Assembly: GCF_002998435.1 (NCBI RefSeq)
Contig: NZ_CP027231.1
Coordinates: forward strand, 1,901,001 to 1,965,000
From: Bacteroides zoogleoformans
GTDB taxonomy: Bacteria > Bacteroidota > Bacteroidia > Bacteroidales > Bacteroidaceae
Length of the DNA stretch: 64,000 nucleotides
Direction: 5' to 3'
The position numbers and the translations under genes are program-made. Below are positions 24,911 through 32,324 of the stretch, one piece after another. Under the pieces are notes generated by a model, which saw only the letters and a list, made by a program, of their open reading frames with translations, searched no databases and was not told where the DNA came from. Position 1 is the first letter of the stretch. Each line of letters opens with the position of its first letter.

Positions 24911-27900
24911 ATGAAACAGTACAGAACCGTGAACAACCTGATGGGTTGGTTTACATTCCTCATCGCGGCAACGGTGTATTGCCTGACCATTGAACCGACT
25001 GCCAGTTTTTGGGACTGCCCGGAGTTTATCACCACCGGCTATAAGCTGGAAGTGGGACATCCCCCGGGCGCACCGTTCTTCATGCTGGTGGCCAACCTGT
25101 TCTCGCAATTTGCTGCGGACGCCTCTACCGTGGCACGCATGGTGAACTATATGAGTGCCCTGATGAGCGGCGCATGTATTTTGTTTCTCTTCTGGAGCAT
25201 CACGCACTTGGTGCGCAAATTGGTGGTGACGGACGAGGATAACATTACGCGCGCGCAGATGGTCACCATCATGGGTAGCGGACTGGTAGGCGCACTGGCT
25301 TATACGTTCAGCGACACCTTCTGGTTCAGTGCCGTGGAGGGCGAAGTGTATGCCTTCTCGTCGCTGTTCACCGCTGTCGTGTTCTGGCTGATACTGAAGT
25401 GGGAAGATGTGGCGGACGAGCCTCACAGCGACCGTTGGCTGATTTTGATTGCTTACCTCACGGGGCTTTCCATCGGCGTGCATCTGCTCAACTTGCTCTG
25501 TCTGCCTGCCATTGTGCTGGTTTATTACTATAAGAAAACACCCCATGCCGACGCCAAGGGGTCGTTGCTGGCACTCGCAGCCTCGATGGTGCTGGTGGCT
25601 GCCGTGCTCTACGGCATCGTGCCGGGCATCGTGAAGGTGGGCGGATGGTTCGAGCTGCTCTTTGTCAACACGCTGGGCATGCCTTTCAACAGCGGTGTCA
25701 TCGTGTACATCGTCCTGCTGGCGGCCGTCCTTATCTGGGGAATATATGAGAGCTACGCCGAGGCGAACAAGACGCGTATGGCGCTTTCGTTCGTCCTCAC
25801 CATCGGCATGCTGGGCATCCCGTTCTACGGACACGGAGGCAGTGCGGTGGCTATCGGCGTGCTGGTCATCGCCGCCCTTTGGCTTTACCTCAACCCGAAG
25901 ACGCAGGCACGCATCAACGAGAAATTCCGTGTTTCGGCACGCACGCTCAACACGTCGCTGCTGTGCACCATGCTCATTGTCATCGGCTATTCCTCGTATG
26001 CGCTGATTGTGATTCGTTCCACAGCCAATACGCCGATGGACCAGAACTCTCCGGAAGATATCTTCACGCTGGGCGAGTATTTGGGGCGCGAGCAGTACGG
26101 CACGCGTCCGCTGTTCTACGGCCCCGCCTTCTCGTCGCAGGTGGCGCTCGACGTGAACCCTAAAGACGGCTATTGCGAGCCACGCATCCAGACGCAAGGC
26201 ACGAAGTTCATCCGCAAGGAGAAGGCCGCACCCGACGAGAAGGACTCGTACATCGAGATTCCCGGACGCATCGAGTACGAATATGCGCAAAACATGTTCT
26301 TCCCCCGTATGTACAGCAGCACACACGCGCAGCAGTATCGCGCATGGCAAGACATCAAGGGATACGACGTGCCCTACGACAAGTGCGGCAACATGGTGAT
26401 GGTGAACATGCCCACGCAGTGGGAAAACATCAAGTTCTTCTTCTCCTACCAGCTCAACTGGATGTATTGGCGATACTTCATGTGGAACTTTGCGGGCCGG
26501 CAGAACGACTTGCAGGGTAGCGGAGAGATTGAGCACGGCAACTGGATTACGGGCATCCCCTTCATCGACAACCTGCTGGTGGGCGACCAGAGTCTGCTGC
26601 CACAGGAGTTGCAGCAGAACAAAGGGCGTAACGTCTTCTTCTGTCTGCCTTTGCTGCTGGGCATCATCGGGCTGCTGTGGCAAGCCTATCGGGGAGAGAA
26701 AGGCATCCAGCAGTTCTGGGTGGTGTTCTTCCTCTTCTTCATGACCGGCATCGCCATTGTGCTCTACCTGAACCAGACACCAAGCCAGCCGCGCGAACGC
26801 GACTACGCCTATGCCGCCTCGTTCTACGCCTTTGCCATCTGGATAGGTATGGGTGTGGCGGGACTTGTGCGCTTGCTGCGCCACTACACCAAGATGAAGG
26901 AGCTTCCGGCCGGCATCCTTGCTTCCGCAGTCTGCCTCCTCGTGCCCATACAGATGGCAAGCCAGACGTGGGACGACCACGACCGCAGCGACCGCTACAT
27001 GGCGCGCGACTTCGGACAGAACTACCTGATGTCTCTTCAAGAGTCGGGCAACCCCGTCATCTATACCAACGGCGACAACGACACCTTCCCCCTGTGGTAC
27101 AATCAGGAGGTGGAAGGCTTCCGCACCGATGCCCGCACGTGCAACCTCTCTTACTTGCAGACCGACTGGTACATCGACCAGATGAAACGACCGGCCTATA
27201 ACAGTCCGTCGCTGCCCATCACTTGGGACCGTATGGAGTATGTGGAGGGTACCAACGAGTATATCCCCATCCATCCGGAATACAAGAAAAGCATCAACCA
27301 ACTCTATGCCGAGGCCGAGAAGCAGGCATTGGGAGGTAACCCGGAAGCCTTGATAAACGTGAAGAAAGAGTTCGGAGAGAATCCTTACGAGCTTAAGAAT
27401 ATCCTGAAGCACTGGATACGCTCGCCCAAAGACAACGAGCTGAAGGTGATTCCGACAGACAGCATCGTCGTCAAGGTGGATAAGGAGGCGGTGCGCCGCA
27501 GCGGGATGATGATTCCGGGCGACAGCATCCCTGACTACATGCACATCTCCTTGAAAGGCAAACGCGCCCTCTACAAGAGCGAGCTGATGATGCTCGAGAT
27601 GCTGAGCGAATCCAACTGGGAACGCCCCATCTACATTGCGGTCAGCGTTGGTCAAGAGAATCAGCTGAACATGGGCAACCACTTCATCCAAGAGGGACTT
27701 ACCTACCGTTTCACACCGTTCGATACGGACAAAACGGGGGTGAAGATAGATTCGGAAAAGATGTACGACAACCTGATGAATAAGTTCAAGTTCGGCGGCA
27801 TCGACAAGCCGGGCATCTACATCGACGAGAACGCCATGCGCATGTGCTACTCGCACCGACGCATCTTCTCCCAGCTCATCCAGCAGTTGATGCGCGAGGG

Positions 27901-28261
27901 GAAAAAAGACAAGGCAAAGGCTGCACTGGACTATGTCGAGAAAATGATTCCTGCCTGCAACGTGCCATACGACTGGCAGAACGGCGCCATGCAGATGGCC
28001 GAAGCCTATTACCAACTGGGCGAAACCGCCAAGGCGGACGAAATAGCGAAAGCCCTTGCCGACAAGTCGGTGGAATACATGACGTGGTACATGAGTCTGG
28101 ACGACAACCGCTTTGCCATCTCCGTCCGTGAGTTTGAATACCATTGGGCCGTGCTCGATGCCGAGGTCAAGACCATGAAGCAGTATAACTCCAGATTGGC
28201 CGACGTCTATGCCCCCAAAGTCGAAAGGTTGTATAATATGTATGTAGAAAGAATGAAATGA
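24911..28261 (+). CDS. DUF2723 (GT117) polytopic membrane glycosyltransferase
   Basis: 1116 residues. The N-terminal half has about ten hydrophobic membrane segments, starting MGWFTFLIAATVYCLTIEP and followed by TASFWDCPEFITTGYKLEVGHPPGAP, the conserved acidic loop of the DUF2723 family that resembles the catalytic loop of protein O-mannosyltransferases. The C-terminal half is soluble and ends in TPR-like helices (KAKAALDYVEKM ... EAYYQLGETAKADEI). Bacteroidota members are assigned to GT117 and linked to the general protein O-glycosylation of secreted proteins, using a lipid-linked sugar donor; the precise donor here is not known. A 22-base repeat array fills its leader. Confidence 0.85.
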   Translation: MKQYRTVNNLMGWFTFLIAATVYCLTIEPTASFWDCPEFITTGYKLEVGHPPGAPFFMLVANLFSQFAADASTVARMVNYMSALMSGACILFLFWSITHLVRKLVVTDEDNITRAQMVTIMGSGLVGALAYTFSDTFWFSAVEGEVYAFSSLFTAVVFWLILKWEDVADEPHSDRWLILIAYLTGLSIGVHLLNLLCLPAIVLVYYYKKTPHADAKGSLLALAASMVLVAAVLYGIVPGIVKVGGWFELLFVNTLGMPFNSGVIVYIVLLAAVLIWGIYESYAEANKTRMALSFVLTIGMLGIPFYGHGGSAVAIGVLVIAALWLYLNPKTQARINEKFRVSARTLNTSLLCTMLIVIGYSSYALIVIRSTANTPMDQNSPEDIFTLGEYLGREQYGTRPLFYGPAFSSQVALDVNPKDGYCEPRIQTQGTKFIRKEKAAPDEKDSYIEIPGRIEYEYAQNMFFPRMYSSTHAQQYRAWQDIKGYDVPYDKCGNMVMVNMPTQWENIKFFFSYQLNWMYWRYFMWNFAGRQNDLQGSGEIEHGNWITGIPFIDNLLVGDQSLLPQELQQNKGRNVFFCLPLLLGIIGLLWQAYRGEKGIQQFWVVFFLFFMTGIAIVLYLNQTPSQPRERDYAYAASFYAFAIWIGMGVAGLVRLLRHYTKMKELPAGILASAVCLLVPIQMASQTWDDHDRSDRYMARDFGQNYLMSLQESGNPVIYTNGDNDTFPLWYNQEVEGFRTDARTCNLSYLQTDWYIDQMKRPAYNSPSLPITWDRMEYVEGTNEYIPIHPEYKKSINQLYAEAEKQALGGNPEALINVKKEFGENPYELKNILKHWIRSPKDNELKVIPTDSIVVKVDKEAVRRSGMMIPGDSIPDYMHISLKGKRALYKSELMMLEMLSESNWERPIYIAVSVGQENQLNMGNHFIQEGLTYRFTPFDTDKTGVKIDSEKMYDNLMNKFKFGGIDKPGIYIDENAMRMCYSHRRIFSQLIQQLMREGKKDKAKAALDYVEKMIPACNVPYDWQNGAMQMAEAYYQLGETAKADEIAKALADKSVEYMTWYMSLDDNRFAISVREFEYHWAVLDAEVKTMKQYNSRLADVYAPKVERLYNMYVERMK

Positions 28262-28345
28262 GCGGTTAGCGGTGAGTGATTGGTAACTACTACTAACCGC
28301 TAACCGCTAATCACTACTAACTAACCGCTAATCACTAACCGCTAC
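28262..28345. repeat. Short intergenic repeats with hairpin potential
   Basis: Between the glycosyltransferase and deacetylase genes the sequence consists of variants of AACCGCTAATCACT in both orientations. AACCGCTAATCACTA occurs at 28302 and again 21 bases later at 28323; the inverted form AGCGGTTAGCGG at 28261-28272 pairs with CCGCTAACCGCT near 28298-28309. The RNA could fold strongly. No T-run is present, so this is a repeat rather than a plain terminator. Confidence 0.6.
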
Positions 28346-28350
28346 CCCAC

Positions 28351-29007
28351 GTGTTTATAGAGCAACCTCCCGAATTTATTCGCAAGCTATATTCCGGTGC
28401 CGTCTGGAGAATGAATCCTAATGAAAGAGCCGTCTATCTGACTTTCGATGACGGCCCTATACCCGAAGTAACTCCTTGGGTGCTCGATTTGCTGGATAAG
28501 GATGATATCAAAGCCACCTTCTTCATGGTGGGCGACAACATACGGAAGCATCCCGAAGAGTTCCGCATGGTGGTGGAACGCGGACACCGCATCGGCAATC
28601 ACACGTTCAACCATATCCGCGGATTTGAGTACACGGCGGAGAAGTATCTGGGCAACACCGAGCAGGCACGCATCTTTATGGAGATGGGCGGAGACATCAA
28701 CTGCAATGTGGAGAAAGTGCTCTTCCCGTTGCTGTTTCGCCCCCCTCACGGACATATGTTCGCCGCGCAATACCTGAAGCTGAAACGCTCTTACAAGATT
28801 GTGATGTGGGACTTGGTGACCCGCGATTACAGTAAGAAGCTGCGCGGTCCTCAAGTGCTGGCCAACGTAATGAGGTATGCCCGAAACGGCTCCATCATCA
28901 CTTTCCACGATTCATTGAAGTCGTGGTGCAACGGAAACCTGCAATATGCCCTTCCGCGGGCCATCGACTTCTTGAAAGAAGAAGGCTACGCGTTCAAGGT
29001 GCTGTAA
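28351..29007 (+). CDS. Polysaccharide deacetylase (NodB-type)
   Basis: 218 residues, starting with GTG directly after the repeat block (an internal ATG at 28411 is the alternative). A NodB homology domain of carbohydrate esterase family 4: TFDDGPIPEV (catalytic base and metal Asp), RIGNHTFNH (the metal-binding His pair), LFRPPHGHM and ITFHDSLK. No signal peptide or membrane segment is seen, so it may act inside the cell or start further upstream. CE4 enzymes remove N- or O-acetyl groups from chitin, peptidoglycan or other glycans; substrate unknown. Convergent with the DUF4861 gene. Confidence 0.88.
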   Translation: MFIEQPPEFIRKLYSGAVWRMNPNERAVYLTFDDGPIPEVTPWVLDLLDKDDIKATFFMVGDNIRKHPEEFRMVVERGHRIGNHTFNHIRGFEYTAEKYLGNTEQARIFMEMGGDINCNVEKVLFPLLFRPPHGHMFAAQYLKLKRSYKIVMWDLVTRDYSKKLRGPQVLANVMRYARNGSIITFHDSLKSWCNGNLQYALPRAIDFLKEEGYAFKVL

Positions 29008-29020
29008 TGCGGATGTATTT

Positions 29021-30253
29021 TCACTTCATCTCAACCGTCAACGGATTGCGCACCTTCTGCGCAAAGTCCGCCATGTAGCGGTTCCATGCATCGGCAGTCT
29101 TGATGTCTGCCCTGCTCCATGCAAAGCCCCAATAATACACATAGTCTGTACCCGGCTCATAGTGGCTGACGGCCAGTACATGCCCGTCGGCGCCATTGCG
29201 TCGCTTCTTCTCCTCGGCGGAGAAGAGCACGGTCTTGGCTTTTTTTACAAGAGCGGGGAAAGCGGCTCCCATGAATATCTTGCCGTTATCGGGGCCCGTA
29301 GTGGGGTCTACGTAAGTGATGTAACCGTTTGGTGCATCTGCCACCACGGCACCGTCTGGTTCGTGCAGCACAATGCCTGTAACCACCGGCAGAGCCTTTT
29401 TCAGGTTGGTGTAAGAGATGACGGTCTTGTTCAAGTGCGAACCGGCATCCAATGTAATCAGACGTGTCTCTATCACCGTGGTGTCGCCTTCGATGTTCAG
29501 CGGAGTGAACTCCATCTTCACCGTGAAGCGCAACGGCCCGTTGTCCAGCACCTCATGCGTCTTGTAGCACCACGGATAAACGATGGTGTCGCTCACCATC
29601 AACGCCGCCACACCGGCTCCCAGCGTGGGGCCTACCGCATAGCAGTCCATACCGAAGCCGTGGTCGATGTGATAAGAGATGGAACGCCTCAACTCATCGG
29701 CGGCCTTGGGGTCGGTTTTCCCCAGTTCGGCGATGTTGGCACGTACCTCTTTATTCACCTCTTTCTCGTATAGACTCTCCAAAATAGGTTCTGTGGTGTT
29801 GCGTTTCGTAAACAGGTCGTAACCGAAGCCGCGCTCGCCCCTTGCCTGCAAAGCCGGACCGTATGCGCGGAAAGCCACCAAGTCGTTTTCCCAAGCCATA
29901 TCGTCCATGCGCTCCGGGTATTGCCGTCCGGAAGCCTTAACCTGCACATCGGTGGGCGTACCCGTGCGGATGGTATAGACAGCCGAGGCATTGGCAGCCA
30001 CTGCAACGGGGAAGATAAGTGTCCCGTCGTAAGTCACCTGATAAGGCACTTGTTCGCCTTCGGCATTCAGCACCACAATCTGTGTCGTGTCCGCCAGATT
30101 GAGCCGGGAAGATACCTCGGCCATAGACACCTCCGCCATCTCGCCGGAACGTTCCATGGCCAGCGGATTGGTCACCGTGACGGTGACGGTCTTGCTTTCG
30201 CTGCAAGCAAAACAAAAGAAGACCGCCACACATGCTAAAAGAAGTTTCTTCAT
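29021..30253 (-). CDS. DUF4861 family lipoprotein
   Basis: 410 residues, lipobox FFCFAC (Cys17) then SESKT. The mature part fits DUF4861: a beta-sandwich start (VTVTVTNPLAMERSGEMAEV), ERMDDMAWENDLVAFRAYGPAL, and a C-terminal block with HVLAVSHYEPGTDYVYYWGFAWS. DUF4861 proteins usually occur with uronate or rhamnogalacturonan catabolic genes, and here kduD lies 32 bases upstream on the same strand with kduI before it. A role in glycan degradation or binding in the periplasm is likely; catalytic residues are not established, so I give no reaction. Confidence 0.75.
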   Translation of the reverse strand: MKKLLLACVAVFFCFACSESKTVTVTVTNPLAMERSGEMAEVSMAEVSSRLNLADTTQIVVLNAEGEQVPYQVTYDGTLIFPVAVAANASAVYTIRTGTPTDVQVKASGRQYPERMDDMAWENDLVAFRAYGPALQARGERGFGYDLFTKRNTTEPILESLYEKEVNKEVRANIAELGKTDPKAADELRRSISYHIDHGFGMDCYAVGPTLGAGVAALMVSDTIVYPWCYKTHEVLDNGPLRFTVKMEFTPLNIEGDTTVIETRLITLDAGSHLNKTVISYTNLKKALPVVTGIVLHEPDGAVVADAPNGYITYVDPTTGPDNGKIFMGAAFPALVKKAKTVLFSAEEKKRRNGADGHVLAVSHYEPGTDYVYYWGFAWSRADIKTADAWNRYMADFAQKVRNPLTVEMK

Positions 30254-30285
30254 TGGATGGAAGGTTTATATGAGTTTTTCCGTCT

Positions 30286-31089
30286 TTATTTCGGCTGTTT
30301 GCCTATGTAAGCCAGAATACCGCCGTCCACGTAGAGGATATGTCCGTTCACGGCGTTCGACGCTTCTGATGCAAGGAACACGGCGGGGCCTGTAAGCTCT
30401 TCCGGATTCAGCCAGCGACCTGCCGGTGTCTTGGCGCAGATGAACGAGTCGAAGGGATGGCGGCTGCCGTCGGGTTGCTTTTCGCGCAGCGGAGCCGTCT
30501 GCGGAGTGGCGATGTAACCCGGCCCGATGCCGTTGCACTGGATGTTGTATTCGCCATACTCTGAGCAGATGTTGCGGGTGAGCATCTTCAAGCCGCCTTT
30601 GGCTGCGGCGTATGCGGATACGGTCTCCCGTCCCAGTTCGGACATCATGGAGCAGATGTTGATGATTTTGCCGTGCCCTTTCTTCATCATGGCGGGCAGT
30701 ACGGCTTTGGATACGATGAACGGAGCGTTCAGGTCGATGTCGATGACACGGCGGAAGTCGGCGGCCTCCATCTCGTGCATGGGCACCCGGCGGATGATGC
30801 CGGCATTATTCACGAGGATGTCTACCGAGCCTACCTCTTTCTCGATGCGGGCTATCATGGCCTGAACAGCCGGCTCGTCGGTCACGTCGCATACGTAGCC
30901 ATGCACCTTGATACCCTTCTCGGCATAAGCGGCCAAGCCCTTGTCTACCAGCTCTTGGTTGATGTCGTTGAAACAGATGGTTGCGCCTTGTTCCGCAAAA
31001 GCCGAAGCGATGGCAAAACCGATACCGTAAGAAGCACCTGTGACGAGGGCTACTTTACCTTCTAAAGAAAAATTCAAATACGGATTCAT
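30286..31089 (-). CDS. kduD: 2-dehydro-3-deoxy-D-gluconate / gluconate 5-dehydrogenase (SDR)
   Basis: 267-residue short-chain dehydrogenase. Cofactor loop TGASYGIG near residue 18, NNAG in the central strand and the active-site Tyr/Lys in SAYAAAKGG. With kduI next door the natural role is the second Kdu step, reducing 2,5-diketo-3-deoxygluconate with NAD(P)H in breakdown of unsaturated uronates from pectin or glycosaminoglycans. Close homologues are often named gluconate 5-dehydrogenase, so the substrate is not certain. 51 bases separate it from kduI. Confidence 0.85.
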   Translation of the reverse strand: MNPYLNFSLEGKVALVTGASYGIGFAIASAFAEQGATICFNDINQELVDKGLAAYAEKGIKVHGYVCDVTDEPAVQAMIARIEKEVGSVDILVNNAGIIRRVPMHEMEAADFRRVIDIDLNAPFIVSKAVLPAMMKKGHGKIINICSMMSELGRETVSAYAAAKGGLKMLTRNICSEYGEYNIQCNGIGPGYIATPQTAPLREKQPDGSRHPFDSFICAKTPAGRWLNPEELTGPAVFLASEASNAVNGHILYVDGGILAYIGKQPK

Positions 31090-31140
31090 AATGTCAATGA
31101 TTAAGTTTAAGATAATATGTTCAAAATAGTTGCTTATCGT

Positions 31141-31986
31141 TTATCTCAGGTCTGCAATCAGCGAGAAGTCCTGATCGGCATAGTCCAGATTCTCTCCTCC
31201 CATGCCCCAGATGAAGGTGTAGTTGTGCGTGGCGGCGGCGGAATGGATGGACCATTCGGGCGAAAGCACCGCCTGCTCGCCTTTCATCCAGAGGTGGCGC
31301 GTTTCGTCCACTTCGCCCATAAAATGGCAGATGGCATGCTCTTCGGGCATCTCGAAATAGAAATAGGCCTCCATGCGCCGGCTGTGTACGTGCGGCGGCA
31401 TGGTGTTCCACACGCTGCCCGGCTCCAGTTCGGTCATGCCCATCTGCAACTGGCAGGTGGGCAGTACCTGATTGACCAGCATCTTGTTGACGCGGCGGTG
31501 GTTGGAGCCTTCCAAAGCTCCCATCTCGGCAATGACGGCCTCTTTCTTCGTCACTTTCCTGTCCGGATAGTTGCGATGTGCCGGCAGGGAATTGAAATAG
31601 AACTTGGCCGGACGGACGGTATCCTTGCTCTCGAAGCTCACTTCACGGTCGCCCGAACCCAAATAGAGCGCCTCTTTATAGTCCAGATTGAATACGGCCT
31701 CGCCCGCCTTCACTGTTCCCGGCCCGCCTACGTTAAAGATTCCCATCTCGCGGCGCGTCAGGAAGTAAGGTGCTTTCAGCGGGTCGATGGCTTCCAAGTC
31801 CAAGGTTTCGCCCGCAGGCATAGCGCCGCCCACCACCATGCGGTCATACATGGAATATACCATGTTCACCTCATTCGGTAAGAATATCTTCTCTATAAGG
31901 AAATCGCGGCGGAGTCTTTTTGTATCGTAGTCCCTGGCGTCGTCGGGATGTGCGGCATAGCGGATTTCATAGTTTGTTTTCATCAT
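31141..31986 (-). CDS. kduI: 5-dehydro-4-deoxy-D-glucuronate isomerase
   Basis: 281-residue cupin isomerase converting 5-keto-4-deoxyuronate to 2,5-diketo-3-deoxygluconate. Zinc ligands are in MPPHVHSRRMEAYFYFE (two His and a Glu) and SPEWSIHSAAATHNY (the third His). Full length and collinear with the family. The start may be either of two adjacent ATGs at 31986/31983. First gene of kduI-kduD-DUF4861; a minus-strand -7-like TACATTTG lies at 32049-32056. Confidence 0.94.
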   Translation of the reverse strand: MMKTNYEIRYAAHPDDARDYDTKRLRRDFLIEKIFLPNEVNMVYSMYDRMVVGGAMPAGETLDLEAIDPLKAPYFLTRREMGIFNVGGPGTVKAGEAVFNLDYKEALYLGSGDREVSFESKDTVRPAKFYFNSLPAHRNYPDRKVTKKEAVIAEMGALEGSNHRRVNKMLVNQVLPTCQLQMGMTELEPGSVWNTMPPHVHSRRMEAYFYFEMPEEHAICHFMGEVDETRHLWMKGEQAVLSPEWSIHSAAATHNYTFIWGMGGENLDYADQDFSLIADLR

Positions 31987-32324
31987 TCTGCAACATTCTA
32001 TACGTTATGGATTCGGTCATGAAAAGTGCATTGTTTGCGTGCACGGTGCAAATGTAACAAAAGAAAACGGAGAAGTACCATAAAATTGTATCAATTATGT
32101 AGCATTATCGTTCAAACAGTTGTTTCAGAGAAAAAGCGTACTCCCCAAAATATAAAACAGGTATTTACAGAAATACGGTTCATGCCGGTCCTTACTTGTT
32201 TTCGGCTTGCCCGACTGATTTTATTTTCCGGATATGCTTGTGGAAATGCCAATAGTCTCTATCTTTGCGGCCTGAAAAAAAAGCACGCATACATCGTGCT
32301 TAAGAACAACAAAACATTATAAAA
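31987..32324. other. 338-bp divergent promoter region between kduI and the TonB receptor
   Basis: No gene seen. It holds a minus-strand -7 element for kduI (complement of 32049-32056) with a weak -33, and a full plus-strand promoter for the TonB receptor at 32238-32267. An open frame at 32026-32322 is AT-rich, runs through the promoter and is rejected. Confidence 0.6.
32238..32267 (+). promoter_or_regulatory. TonB receptor promoter
   Basis: TTG at 32238-32240, 19 bases, then TATCTTTG at 32260-32267, matching the Bacteroides consensus. The ATG is about 57 bases downstream. Confidence 0.6.

Noticed and set aside
24836..28144. 1102-codon open frame on the minus strand
   Set aside because: It is the exact antisense of the DUF2723 gene, rich in His, Val and Gly as typical of antisense frames in GC-rich third-position genes, with no recognisable domains.
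32026..32322. 98-codon open frame before the TonB receptor
   Set aside because: Covers the receptor's promoter, AT-rich, no ribosome site; likely chance.
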